NCBI GenBank assembly: GCA_963669155.1
Contig: OZ022581.1
Coordinates: forward strand, 11,812,997-11,876,996
DNA: 64,000 nucleotides
Source of the DNA: Arbacia lixula
Lineage: Eukaryota > Echinodermata > Echinoidea > Arbacioida > Arbaciidae
Reading direction: 5' to 3'
Under the pieces are notes generated by a model. The model was not told where the DNA came from. It saw only the letters and a list, made by a program, of their open reading frames with translations, and did no database searches. This document shows, in pieces, positions 40,259 through 53,400 of the stretch. A program made the translations under genes and the position numbers. Numbering within the stretch: the stretch's first letter is position 1; each line of letters opens with the position of its first letter.

Positions 40259-41575
40259 CATCCCACAAGTTTGTTGTTGTTGTGCTATGCCACAAACATG
40301 TAATCACACACAGGTTTTACAGTAGAAGTTTACAAGGAACACTTTCTGAGGAAAGGAGTACCTAAACCATAAATATGAAACTTTATTGATGAGAAAACAC
40401 AGTTGCAGTCCAATGAATTATGTCACCTAAAATGTATGTATCAAATTTAAAGATTTGTAATTGTTCAGAGTGGACAGACAAAAAGTTAAAATTACATAAC
40501 AAAATGGGTGGACTGGCATCATGGGAAGTCCAACCATCCAGTCCAGCAATTCAATCACAACATTATATTTCAGCAATGAAAGAACATATTGCTTTAATGA
40601 AACCGTGTAAGTATACAGTTCTGAAAAAGTGGGGATATGTTGGGCGGTCATTCTGAATATGGCAAGTGGTCATTCAAGAAAGCGATTTTTAGTAATGATG
40701 ACAGGTTTAATCTCATTGGGGGCTGGGTTTCATTTGATACAAGCAATTTTATCATGCTGAGGTGATTCCAACCTGGTTGGCTGATGTCAAACAAGGATTG
40801 GTGGAACGGCATTTCATCAAATACGAGTGTCATGGTATTACCACTACAACCATAACAGGAACAGAATTGTATGGAATAAAGTTGTGTTTATTTTCCTTTG
40901 ATAGATGTTTCCTCACACAGGGTGCATGGTGTTAAATACAGCAGTGTGGAATACAGAGTAGCATTCAACTTCAGGCAATATACTGTCAACTTGTTCAAAC
41001 TGTAAGCCAAACAAATCACTTAATTTGTCCTCGTAAACAAAATAATTTGAGGGATTGTAAGAAAGATTTGCAGGATTTATTGGGATTGTTAGTACTTGTA
41101 CTTGAGCTACACATCATGTTAGGTAACTGGAGGGACGACACAGGCGCTGTAACACTTGTATGATTTTTTCAATCCCAAGTTTTTGATAATTTTGGTAATT
41201 GGTCATCATAGTGGATACTATGTTCAAGTTTCATGCATTTTTAATCTTGTTTTTGTTAGAGAATTTATTGTGTATATATTGATAGTTCTATTTGTACATA
41301 CATTGATGCAGAAACAGTACAAAGTGACATGTCTTCTCTTTTCAGGATATATCCTGCCGTACACTTGGATATTTTTGTTACACAAGTCAATATTGATTAG
41401 ATGCTGATTCAGACATGTGGATTTATTTGTGTACAGGAAGTGAGATTTATATTCTATTTTAGTACTATATACATGTACATGTACATTTACTTGTACATGA
41501 AGAAGCCCTGTGGTGGAGCAGCGTAGTCTGTTGATGCAAAGCCAAGTGAAATTACTTCTACATACTTGTACTCCT

Positions 41576-41830
41576 TTCTGTCTTTGCACTCATTCCCTTC
41601 ATCCCCTCCCTCTCTCTTTTGCCATCTCTCTCACCCTCTCATTCGCTCTCTCTTACTCTCTTTTGCCCCCTCTCACTCTCTTCATCTCTCTAAACATACA
41701 TCTCTTATCATGTTGCAATCTCTCTCTCATCTCTGTATACATTACTTGCTCTCTCTATTCTTTACCTCTTTTAAATCCCTCTGCCCTCCCCCCCCCCCTT
41801 CCCTGCTCACACACTTTACTTCTCCCTTCA
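41576..41830. repeat. Pyrimidine-rich low-complexity tract
   Basis: Degenerate CTCTCTC and CCCTCT runs, with a short C run near 41790. It produces long leucine/serine/proline open frames that are not genes. Confidence 0.75.
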
Positions 41831-44039
41831 AATTATATTGTTCTCATTTCATCTTTGCATACCAATACATATTTGTGTAATGAAGGGTAAGTAAAGATGG
41901 ACCAGCCTAGATGGTAATCATGTAGACCTTACGACAACCGTTGCAGCATGAAGGCTTTATGGGGTAGATACATGTAAAAAAAAAATGCCCATTTCAAGGT
42001 GGATATGGCCATCTAACATGTATGAGACACTATGTGTGAGGTAACTGGAAAATGCAATAAAATTCACAAGTATACAGGGCACTTAGTAAGTTTTAGAGTA
42101 GCTAGTTTGACTGTACATGTACTTGTGTAGCTGGAATGCTAAAAGCCATATGGTCGGTGTGATAGAAGTTTCATGTACGCCATTGCCTAATGGATTTTGA
42201 TGTGAAGGAATGTGAATTTATAGGATTCAAAAAATGTTTTACGATTCTGAATATTGCTCACAGGCGTCGTAATATTGCAATTAAAAGGCGACATTCATTC
42301 ACACTCCCAATCAGCTCTGAAGGCTACCTTTATAGTGATATGACCTGGAATTTCATAGTACATGCACAGTAAAACTATATGCTCGGTTTGTTTCAACTTT
42401 TTTGTTTGTATCACCTTGTTGTTAATCATGATCATTTGAATAGTTACTTGAAATAATGTACATGGAGATGTATTTAGAAGTAATGCGAGAATTATGTAAA
42501 TGTTCCTCAAAATCAGGTCTGCATAAATGTTTATGTGCATTCTTCCTTTTTGCCCATCTCCTTCCCACTCCCTTTCTTTCTCTTTCTCTACATCCTTCTT
42601 TTTTACTCTTATCTTTCTTTTCCCTTCCTTTTGTTTGTATTTTGAAGAAGTCGTGAATCTTTTTGGAAAGTAAAATCCAGGGCACCACAATTTTGGTTTG
42701 TTTTTGTTCAAAGATTATGATGTACACAGAGCAATATTATTATGTATTTGAATGTTGGTAGTTGATGACAATTGTCAAAGACATGTATGAAATCAAGGAC
42801 TCTTATTTTCCAACTTTTGATTTGCAAATTAACGAGTTTGAATTCATGCATGTTGTGCTGTTTGGTATTAACATCCTTTCTGAAGCCACATGATCTATAC
42901 ATGTATCGAGATGTGCAGATGCATTTCTGGATGTACAGAAAATGAAATTGAATTAAAATAATTCTTGTACAAAAAAATCCTTCGTAATTTTTAATTAGTT
43001 TATTTGATGAGTACTGGACATGTACATGCTTACCATTATGAAATGTGTCTTTCTTTCTTGTTCTTTGAGCTGTTCTCCCTGCTATTTCCTCTCTTTCCCC
43101 TTCTCCCACCTACACACACCTAATGTTAAGTGACATTTTCATTACACAAACATTTCACTTGATTGTTCAATTTGTAAATACATTGAATAAATTTTATGAT
43201 ATGCATTTAGCACACATACTTAAAAATTATCTTTCAGAAGTACACTTTCCCCAATGTCCATTCTGCCATCTTCCACCATACAAAATGTTTTCTGTGAATC
43301 GACATATTTACCCAAATGTATGCTTCACAGAGAATTGTTCGCAAAGAGTACACAGTCAATGAAAATGATAAGTGGCTGTTAATGGTTGCATTAACCCACT
43401 TTTGATTATTCATACAGGGGTTTACCAGAAAGCTAGTGCCTGAAGACAATTCTTACACAGTCATTACACAATGTTAAGTTGATGTTAAGTCTCTTTAGAA
43501 TGGTTTTGTTACTGGAGCTCGTTTATATGTACAGTACTTTGAAACAGAACATAAAGATTTAAAGGATACTACCATTAATAAATGCACAAAAGACTCCATA
43601 AAGCTTTTGAAACAATGTGTCATGCATTCAATGGGTATGATTTCCAGAGTGTGAATCACTTTAAAACCTACATGTAGGGGAAGACCCAAGATATCACATG
43701 ACGTATAACACTATGTGATAGCAATACTATTATATAGCTGAGCTAAGGTGTATACAACACAATGCGGCTTTTTCCCCAATAATTTTCTTGAAAGTCGGTA
43801 CAACCAGTCGCTCAAGCCTCACCATGAAGGTATCCTTGATTTGCGAGCCACTCGTCTCATCAAGACATTCTGGTGTCCACCAACTTCTGAGTTTGCAGAT
43901 GCACTCATAAATCAGATTACCAATCGTAGGATAGCGTGTCATCCAATAATTCCAGACACACTGTCTGCGGCATTGTCGGTATCAAGTCGACTCTCCAGAA
44001 TGCGTTCAAGCTCCCAGTCTGCACTCAAAGAACACGTTA

Positions 44040-45748
44040 TCATAACGGTGTACCATCTACTTTTACACCCTCTCCTGCAATCCCCGGGCCTCCCGACCCA
44101 CCCACATCCGCGCCATCTGTTCTTGCGGCCGTTCCATCCTTGTCACTGTCCGCTGCATCCTCCCAATAGGAGTAGCCGTCGCACTTCTTCCCTGTGATGG
44201 GGTCCGTCACATTGCCCAGGCTGTAGATGACGCGCTCCATCTGGTACAACACGTTCTTAGCCTTGCGAACTGGCAGCTCCTTCACCAGCACGATGTCCCC
44301 CAGCTTGGCCTCCTCCTCAGGATCGTGTGCAAAGACCGTTGACTTCTTTGGGAAGTACTGGAAAGTGAGAGATACAATTATTAGAAAACAATCACAAAAT
44401 ACAAAATGCTGAAACACCAGTAAGCATAATCACATTCTTACATTACAGGCACATGTGCAAACTACCAGCTAGTGCACCTACTACAACCATACTGTAATCG
44501 CAAACTTCTTTTTCCAAAGCCAGGCCAGTGAATGCTACGCAAACCCCCAGGGGGCGGGGGGGGGGGGGGGCACTCACATACATTGGTGGTACGGGGATGT
44601 GCCGCTTTGAAGACCCCCATTTTGAGACCTCAATATGCGTTCTTTAGATCCTCTATATCCTACGCATGGCGAAAGTTCCGCGAAAGCTCCGCTCCTTAGC
44701 CTCCCCGCTGTTCCCCTCCCTCCGTTCCCCAGGTCACGTCCGCGGTTTGCGCCTGCCTAATTTGTCCCCGCGAGAGCCGATCGAGCACCGATCGTGCAGC
44801 TTGCTACGCTTCAACGTCAACCCGGCCGCGGGTTGGGTGGCGCGGCCGGGTTGAGCGAGCTGCAAGAAAACCCTGACGTAAACACAACGCGTCGCATGTG
44901 CAGCGAGGATATTTCGATATATGGCTGTTTTGCAGTTCTGTAGACCCTGTTTTTCACAATGCCGGTATATTTTTAGTTCCTAAGACCCCATATTTTACGC
45001 AGATTTTACCCTTGTAGTCAGTTCCTTAGACCCCCATTTCAGGGTTTTGTGGGGCACACCCCCATGAAAATATAATTTGAGTGCCCCCCCCCCCCCCCCC
45101 CCCCCCCGGCGCAAACCCTGCAAAGCCTGCAACCTGACATTGCAATCACCTCTTGTTGAAATTCCCTGAAGCTTGGTCTAGTAAAAGAAATGGACAACAG
45201 TCAAGACCTAAAAAATAGTATGAGTATGGAAAATTTATAATATACTATTACTACTAGTCAATGTACAACAATGAAACGATACCGACACCGGACCAGTGTT
45301 TTAATTCAGTTCTCATGTTGTGTTCTTGATTACTGGGAAGGATAAATAGAATAAAATAACAATTGGCACATAATTGCAGAACTAGAGGTGAAGATGTGAA
45401 TATGACATCGTACACGTACACACAAGCACATCCGATTCAACGACAGCAGTCAACAGCCAGCATGCAGGCAGAAGCTGCAGCACAACATGGCCTGGACGCG
45501 TCGTAGCTCAGCCAGAGTTACGGGGAGAAGTCTATCCCATGGTCCGCACTAACCAAGGCTAGCGCCAAGAACAAGAGCCAAACATTTGGCGGCTTACCGT
45601 CAATGGGCAAAAGGTCTTACAAAAACATTTAACATACCTGAGTTACAAATGGATCCAGTTGCAATCGGTTGACTCGAACTTTTGCTGTTTTCGCCATCTT
45701 TGTGCCAATTACCTGCCCCAAGAGGATTTTCCTTGCAGGTCCAGCCAT
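44040..45748 (-). CDS. MRPS17: Mitochondrial ribosomal protein uS17m
   Basis: Two minus-strand exons, 45748-45638 and 44357-44040, join in phase to 429 bases (142 residues; human about 130). The product is a small-subunit mitochondrial ribosomal protein of the uS17 OB-fold family, which binds small-subunit rRNA. Exon 1 encodes MAGPARKILLGQVIGTKMAKTAKVRV-type sequence with the family core GKVIGTKMQKTAKVRV-like segment and RLQLDPFVTQ; exon 2 begins KYF-like (YFPKKSTVFAHD) and contains GDIVLVKELPVRKAK and VTDPITGKKCDGYSYWE. The tail after that is glycine- and aspartate-rich and unlike other members I know. The start context AAGATGGCT resembles a YY1 site. The intron holds a G/C-run transposon. 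Confidence 0.95.
44541..45119. mobile_element. Terminal-inverted-repeat element with homopolymeric ends (MRPS17 intron)
   Basis: Left end AAACCCCCAGGGGGC, then 15 G (44556-44570), then CACTCA. Right end TGAGTG, 24 C (45084-45107), then GGCGCAAACC. The ends are inverted copies with the homopolymer inside the repeat. The interior has repeated AGACCCCCAT and TTCCTTAGACC phrases and a GC-rich hairpin (AACCCGGCCGCG/CGCGGCCGGGTT, 44819-44853). Confidence 0.75.
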
Positions 45749-47229
45749 CTTTCCACTTGCGTCCACGTTATTGTGTCTCCAATGGTCGGAGCTGGCGCTA
45801 TGCTTTTTTACGCAAAAAGAAATTCACATTCACAGACATACCGTACCATACCGGTACCGTCCGGTAATGCGAACAGGAGGGGAAAGGACACATTGTAAAT
45901 TCAACTCTCACGGGGTTATAAATAACTCTTCATAATCAATCAATTAATCAATCAAACAAGCAAGTATCTAATCCTTAATCGTGAATCAAACTCCCTCCTA
46001 CAATCGGACATTTTTCTTGAAAAATACAAATTGTATGATTATCATAGTTACTCAATCGTGACCGCATCATGAAGACATGAACAAAAATACATTTTCTAAT
46101 GAGCGACATCTCCGTCAAATAGGCAAGTGCAGTGTTAATATTTCACGAGCAGTGCGTCTTAATCATACTCTTTTAAGTGGTGTGAAATATTAATGGAAAA
46201 TTTTCCGCAAACGACGGACAAAATAATCTTTGTGGCCTATATTTTCAAAAGCATTCATGTTTGTATTCCAAATAAGTAGATCCAGGATAGCCACTTATTC
46301 AAAGATTTGAGTGTTCGGGAATCATTTTGATTCGGATTAGCAGTAATGTATAAGAAGATCGACAAGAGCGACATAGAAATGCACAATTTGTATTTCTTAG
46401 AGAAACCAATGTAACTGAACACGGACAACAGTCATTTGTCATGTCCACCACATTTCACACGAAATTCAATCAAATTGAGCCTATCCAATATTGTATTCTT
46501 TGCTGAAAAAGTTTTTAAAAGACCATCGGTGCTAATGACATTTTTAGACTCTCACTTACAGTGTAATAAAAGCATCACAACTAAATTGATATCTTAGGCC
46601 TATGTGTACTATGGACTGAAATAAACAAAATTATGTTTTCTTCAACAATTCACTGAGTCCATCTCCTGAGAGTTTGTCCGACCCAGTACAGTTTGGATAC
46701 ATTAGTAGTGTTCCTCTCATTCCTCAGATAATGAACAAACGGAAAAATAGATCACGTCAATATTAGGAATTAAAGATGGCCCGTCCCTTTTACAAACATA
46801 TGCAAACTTCATGAAAGTTTGCACATATTTATCCCGTATCTTTAAGATACCAACAGTGAGATTTTAAGGTCAGAGGTACTATAACTCCCGTAGTATAAAT
46901 GAAAATCTATTTAGTTTTCCTTGAGATCTTACTATTTTCGTGGTACGAAAAAAGGAAAGCTTGATCAATTATCGAAGATTATTTCCTCAAAACCGAATAT
47001 TACGCTTTGTCGATTAGCTAGGGCAAGTTATACAGCCACTCTCTCTCAAATTATGACAAAGTCGGGGAATTTTCAGCATTGGGTGTGCATAAGGGACGGG
47101 CTACCTTTTATTTGCATAATCAATAAACAATCGTATATTGACATACCAATAGTAATATCTTCATTACTTTCATGAAAATATGAATGAATAAAGTGTTTTA
47201 AGAGAAATAAGTTTACATTTTATTCTGTT
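45749..47229. other. Interval between MRPS17 and the DGAT1-like gene
   Basis: Divergent gap that should hold the MRPS17 promoter. Apart from a possible small element at 46779-47101, I see nothing recognisable. Confidence 0.45.
46779..47101. mobile_element. Possible small element with GCCCGTCCCTT ends
   Basis: GCCCGTCCCTT at the left and AAGGGACGGGC at the right are perfect 11-base inverted copies 300 bases apart. Only the ends support it. Confidence 0.35.
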
Positions 47230-47366
47230 GTGTAAGTGCATTTATTTCTTCATCATTATATTTAACAACTCACAACGCGGATTATGCAGGATATTGTTGC
47301 TATCATCAAGCGACTGACATCACTCCTAGCAACGCGTGATATTCAGGCAGGTCAAGGGCAAATTCT

Positions 47367-47520
47367 TACGCATGCGCACTCTATAATAAAACTCTGCCAA
47401 ATAAGAGAAAGCGCGATATGTTACGCAGTTTGAATTATGATGTCAATGACTTTCTCACACTTGATTGGCCAAAATCAGTACGCATACGCTTTTTAGGGCA
47501 ATTCCTAAGGTATAATATAG
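47367..47520 (+). promoter_or_regulatory. Putative promoter of the DGAT1-like gene
   Basis: Within 300 bases upstream of the ATG are TACGCATGCGCA (NRF1-like, 47367), TTGATTGGCC (inverted CCAAT box, 47461) and TATAATATAG (TATA-like, 47511). The first two are unchanged in the duplicate at 61258 onward. The TATA-like site differs by one base. Confidence 0.5.
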
Positions 47521-47654
47521 CTGAAAGTTTGTGTTTGTGTCAGTGATTAGCTTTTGCTTTTCTGAACCCGAGCTCTTCCTTGGCTTTTGCTTTGGCTTGC
47601 TCTTCTCTGCTCTTTTGCAGCTTTTGGTTTATCGTTTGATCGACCTCTCTCAGA

Positions 47655-48952
47655 ATGGATATCCGACCGTAAGTTATGAATGGAATATAACTGATGACAT
47701 GGGGTGTGAAATGAAAGAAATGGAGAGATAATGTGACACTGTTCGAAGACAAAATGTTGGGGTAGACGTAGTATTATCTTAAGTGGAAACAAATACGTGC
47801 CGTACATGACAACGTAATACAATTTTCAATGTTTTCATTGGAAATGATCATACTACAATGCATATGATGTGTATGTGGACCTATTACTTGGAGAGCAGAA
47901 TAATGCTTGATGCTGATTATGCAGTAACAATGGAAATTGTGTCAAAGTAGTGTCTGATTTGACCAGTGTCTCAGTGTTGTCCATGATGTCAGCGCAAACT
48001 TGTTTCTGCGCATGAGCAGTTCGAGCGTACAAGTAGTCATGGGTATAATTCGCATCTTTATGACGCTCCACACGTCACTTTGAAAAAACAAAAACAAATG
48101 CGCAGCACGCTAGAATTTATACACAGTGCTAGTGATGCACAAAACGTATGGCGCCAACTGTAGTTATAATCAAGAAAGGGTAGACGGGCATTGTGTATCA
48201 TAATAATGACGGAGGCCCAACTAACGTATTTATTGCTAATTTACCAACGATACATGAAGCGTAGCATCCTTGGTCTTACTCACCTGTGCATTCATAGTTA
48301 CAATACTAACACGAGAAGAAAGTCCCTACCATGGTTCAACCACCAACTGAAGCGTATGGTACGTCGGAAAGCTCGATTGTATAGAGATCAAAATACTTTT
48401 ATAAACTTTCCCCAATTCCCTCAGATCGTTTAATCTGATACGCTTTACCACTCCTTCGTTATAAGATAGTTTGCATGTAAGCTATACATGTTTGATCACG
48501 ACAATAATAAATACTATTTCAGTTGGCATAAGGAATTGCAATGAGGGTGTTAATAAAGATTTGAAGTGATACATAACATACATTCGGACAGATTCATGTA
48601 TATGCATTCATGTCAAGAGTTCGCATTTTCACACTGAATAATCTGACAGTGACGATGACCCTGACTAAAAAGTAATATATAACTGTCTTGTTTGGCAGAA
48701 TTTTCTTTGCTCGTGAATCCCTTCTGACCCGATCCGGCGTGACCATTGGACTCCCCCATCTTCTCCTGGTAAATACGATTAGTTATTGACTATCAGTAAA
48801 TTTACTCTCTTTACTCTTCGCCCTTTCTGCCCTCTTGCTGCATCTCTTGTTTCTTTCCATACTCTTTTCATGTGTACATCTCTGTTTGCCTTTCTCTATG
48901 TCGGTTCTCTCTACGGCCATCCCACTCTTCTCATCTACGCACATCTACCCCT

Positions 48953-49001
<49 letters not shown>

Positions 49002-50358
49002 CTCTCTCTCTTTCTTTCTCTCCCTTTCTCTCTCTCTATCCCCCCCTCTCTCTCTCTCTCTTCCCCTCTCTCTCTTCCTCTCCTTTACCCCCTCTTTGCT
49101 CTTGACAGTGTATTATTCAATAGTGATAACCAATACCCTTGCATTGATCATCATAACCAATCATAATCAATTATAGGGAAATGTTTATTTGGATGGAACT
49201 TTCTTCGTCATTCCTTCTATACTTGACATGTTCATAATCCTTACCAACGAAACAGTACTAAGTTGAACTTTCAGTAGATTAGTAAAATGTAACGAAATGG
49301 ATTAAAACGTTTGCAGCTTGATGAAACCAAAGAAAAAGTAACACAATTTGTACAAATCACATGACCTTAAAATGGCATATTTTAACTCCCACGTAGGCCC
49401 TGGTCACTATCATCATGACCGTGGCGAGTGTGATGAAGTAAGTTTATACCATTAATACACAATCTTCATTAAATAGTATCTGTCGTATCAATGTTCAATA
49501 TGTCAACAGTGTTGCAGAAATTGTTCACCTATACGGGTCTGATTAAATATGAAACTTTTTTCTTTCTTACTTTAATTTTTTCATCTCGATAACTGACATA
49601 AAGTTCCTTGATATTAAAACCTGTTTATATAGGAACAATGTTATTGCATTTAATTGACAATGTTAATCACAATTATGGAATAATATAAAATATAATGTTA
49701 ATACTAACAGTTGAATTTAATCACACATGAATTAATCACCCTCCACTTTTGTTATATGGGTGGAAAAGCTATTCTAAAGGCTCAAACGAAATCTAGTTTC
49801 ATCTTTTTGGCTTCCTCTATTCAGGAATGGAATCCTGATCAACCTCGGAATGGGTTTTAACCCTTTTACCTTCTCTCTCCTGTACCTCCATCTTGGTGAG
49901 TCGAATTACAACAAACGTGTTGCTTTGATAATTAAAACACATAATGTTGATATCTTGAATTGCAATTCGTATGATGAGTGGTGATTTATTTCGACAAGCC
50001 TGTTAAACCTCGCACAGCCACGGCAGGTGACACGATCCGATCATTGGTACGACTTTGCGACTGGCTGAATCGCCGGACCTGGTCATTGGATTTGTACAAG
50101 AAGGTGACGTCACATTTCCAGTCGTTGGCCCTTACGACTGTAGAATCGTGACCGAATCGTATTGTTTGCGGTGCCTTTAGCTTTTTGCCCATCTACGTCT
50201 ATCTTGCACGCCCCACACAGTGAATTAATTCGATGTAAACTTTCCGTGTTGATAAGATCTGATTGTGTACCTACATGCTTTCATTCTATAGCATCATGTA
50301 CCAATTATATTCAGAGTTTTACTTTGTTTTTCTCTCTCCCTCTCTCTCTCTCTCTCCC

Positions 50359-50417
<59 letters not shown>

Positions 50418-53400
50418 ATACCAGCCCTGATCATCCCTCTTCTGGCAGCGTATGTGATCGAGAAGCTCGCTTCCAAAGTATGATTGGTTTCTTCTTACTT
50501 TTCATGCAAACATAGATTATCGTTATCAATAAAACGAACTAGATTGTTATTTATATGTTTGTACTTAACATGATGATTAGTCATGCTAGTGTAGCCGGGT
50601 TTCTATGTTTAATATGCCATTTTAACTTAATGTATTAGTTATTTGAAAAAAGAAGAAGAAGAAGAAGAAGGAGAACAAAAAGATGAAAAAGAAGAGAAAG
50701 AGAGCGAGAGAGAGAGAGAGAGAGAGAAAAGGGTCCTCGTGGAAGAGCGCATGCATGTCCTGCCTGTGCGTGAATGGCGTACTCTGTCTAAAAAACATTC
50801 ATGATACCCCCATAAAAATCGAGAGTTCCGCAACGCATGCAAGTAGTTGTTTTTGTACCTGTCTACAAAAAAATTATTTCACATAATTTTATGTACGAAT
50901 AGCCTGTTCCTAATGTATCACGTGACATACATGTATCGCACAGAGCTGTACCCCCCCCCCCCTCCCTTCCCCATCCTAGCTGCCTATACCATGGGCGTGA
51001 TAGGGGCAGGTAATTATATGTCATGAGTATGGCTATATTTATATTTCAGAACCTGATTGGCGCTACTGTCACGGTCATCGCCAGCACGATCAACATCTTC
51101 GGCGTCTTCCTCACCCCGGTCTATGTCCTCTCGGCTTTCCAATACATACACGCAGGTGAGAAAAAGTGGTCTTTATTCGGTATTGGATGTATAATACCTC
51201 AGTGTTCCTTTCATGCATTGAACACTGTCTTGTTACTATAGGCCTATAAAGGTGCAATTTGTCTAGGATAGAAAGGATTAAAATCATCCACTTTGTAACA
51301 TTAGTGTGTTTTCTACATATAATGGATGTCCTACATGTTAAGTAAGATGCATCGAAATAAAGCATCATCAACAATCATGACAATGCTTTGTTACGACATT
51401 TTGCATTATGGGTTCACTTGATCAGAATACTTTACACAAAAAGATGAGCATTAACTTTGGTAAATATTTGTATTTATCTTTGATTATACGTATTCTGTCT
51501 GTCTTCTGCCATCGAACCTTAGTTGAAGGCTTCATCATGGTCGGCAGCTACACCATCATCCTGCTGAAGCTGACTTCCTATGGAGATATCAACAACCGTC
51601 TTCGGAAGGTCTACTTTAACCCTCCCGCTCCGCCCCCGGTCTTACGGCGCTCCCGCAGATTAAGGAAACTGCCCCCGCTGGACACCGAACTTGCCCCTGC
51701 CACTGCCCCCGCCCCAACTGGACAAGGTACAGTGCGAAGGCGTCTGCTTTTCCCGCACGGTATGATAAGAGTATTACGAAGCTGTCTTAGTCTTACGAAG
51801 CTGTATAGTCTTAATCTCCATTGGTACATGATGCATAACCATTATACAATTACATTACATTTGGCAAGTTTTATATACCCTTTTTCCATTCAATTACAAT
51901 TTCATCATGAAGTAACAATTAAGTAAAACATCAATACATGAATATGTCATGACGCATTATTCTAACACTATGTTATTGTTACACATTGTATATCTTGCTA
52001 TGCATTGGTCTTGTACTGTAGTATAAAAATGTTATCATGATAATGCATATTTTTTTGTTATCTATGCTGTGAAATGTGTATGAATAAATTAATAAATTGA
52101 TATATTTTTTATCCTGTTATATTGTTGCTTTCTTTTCGTTCCTCATCCCACTTATAGTGTACCCTAACAACGTGACAATCAAGGGTAAGTTTGCACATTA
52201 CAGAGTCATTGTTCACGTGTCTCGGCTGACCCTTGATATATTCATTTTCGTTGAAGTGTTGAAAACCCATATCTGCTATCACTTTTCTCTCATTAATCTC
52301 AGTGTGGTTGTTTGTGTTTATTTGTTGTTTATTCAGTGGGGAAAATGCATGAATAGATATAGGCACTGTCTTACAAATAATTTCGATTGATCGCAACTGG
52401 ACTCTTATAGAAGAGATGTTCTCTAGGGATTGGGATCTGCGATCAATCAATCGCAACACGTTAAAAGACGGGACCATGTTCTCGTTTTGCTCACTTTCCC
52501 TGTACACAGACCTGTGCTACTTCGTCATGACCCCGACCTTGTGCTACGATCTCAACTTCCCTCGCTCTGACAGAATCAGGGTGGGGCGTGTGGCCAGCTT
52601 GGTCCTACAACTGGTACGTATCTAGTTTCCCTATTGGATAAAACTGTTAATGGTAACTCTGCCATCAATGGTAACTACCATTGTAACACCGCTCGACAGC
52701 CAATCAAATTCAAGGTTTCCATAGAAGTTGTCATTGGAATCAAAGTTACAATCAATGGTAAGTATTATGCAATAAGGCTCAAACTCTGAACTATCTCGAC
52801 ATCAATTCAACAGTTATCATCATCATTACTTGTTTCATGGTGGATTTGAAATTCAGTCATTATAAACAACCTAGGGTGGTATTCCAGAACGATCCTAAGT
52901 TTTCTCTTAAGTTTTCTTCTTAAGTCCCCAACTTAAGAGGTGCCTAAGAGAGCAAGAAATTGGTATTCCAGAACGTCCTCTTAGGACTCTCTGAGATTTT
53001 TATACAAAGAAATATATTCAGGCAATTTCTAGATATTCTAGAAATCATCTTTAAATATAATTATCTCAGGATTATCAACTTATGCTTTGATTTGATCTCT
53101 AACAGGTCGTGTTGGTCCAGCTGGCATTCTTTCTGCAGCAACAGGTATGAGCTTTAAAACTTTTACCTTTGTTCATTATAATCATTTTCATCATTTATCT
53201 CATTTCCCTGCAGTGAATGTGGGGTCAATATTTTTGAATGAATTTTACATCATGATCATGTATACACTTCCTAGTAAATAAATAAAAACGCATTCTTACT
53301 TGAGCAATTCAAATCGGAATTTTCGATTTCGTTTTGAAACAGCTCATCAACCCGTTCATCAGTGAGACTTTGGAGCACGTACAGGTAAAGGGCTAGGCTT

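Larger units (their letters stand above)
37516..44039. other. Interval between CTDP1 and MRPS17
   Basis: Begins with the CTDP1 3' UTR (AATAAA at 37785-37790). It holds one full TTAA MITE (39877-40258) and pyrimidine-rich tracts (41576-41830, 42540-42640). The part next to 44039 should be the MRPS17 3' UTR. Open frames here lack splice sites or family character, and I see no gene. Confidence 0.5.
47230..49933. repeat. Segmental duplication, left copy
   Basis: From GTGTAAGTGCATTTATT to CTTTGATAAT this segment matches 61258-63881 with high identity, covering the promoter, exons 1-4 and introns 1-3 of the DGAT1-like gene. The offset is 14,028 bases. Confidence 0.95.

Noticed and set aside
43748..44197. 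Plus-strand open frame of 149 codons
   Set aside because: It overlaps the MRPS17 last exon and its 3' flank in antisense, with no splice or family evidence.
47531..47731. Plus-strand open frame conserved in both DGAT1-like copies
   Set aside because: It starts with GTG in the first copy and TTG in the second, crosses the exon 1 donor, and hits a stop at once if spliced to exon 2. The conservation comes from the recent duplication.
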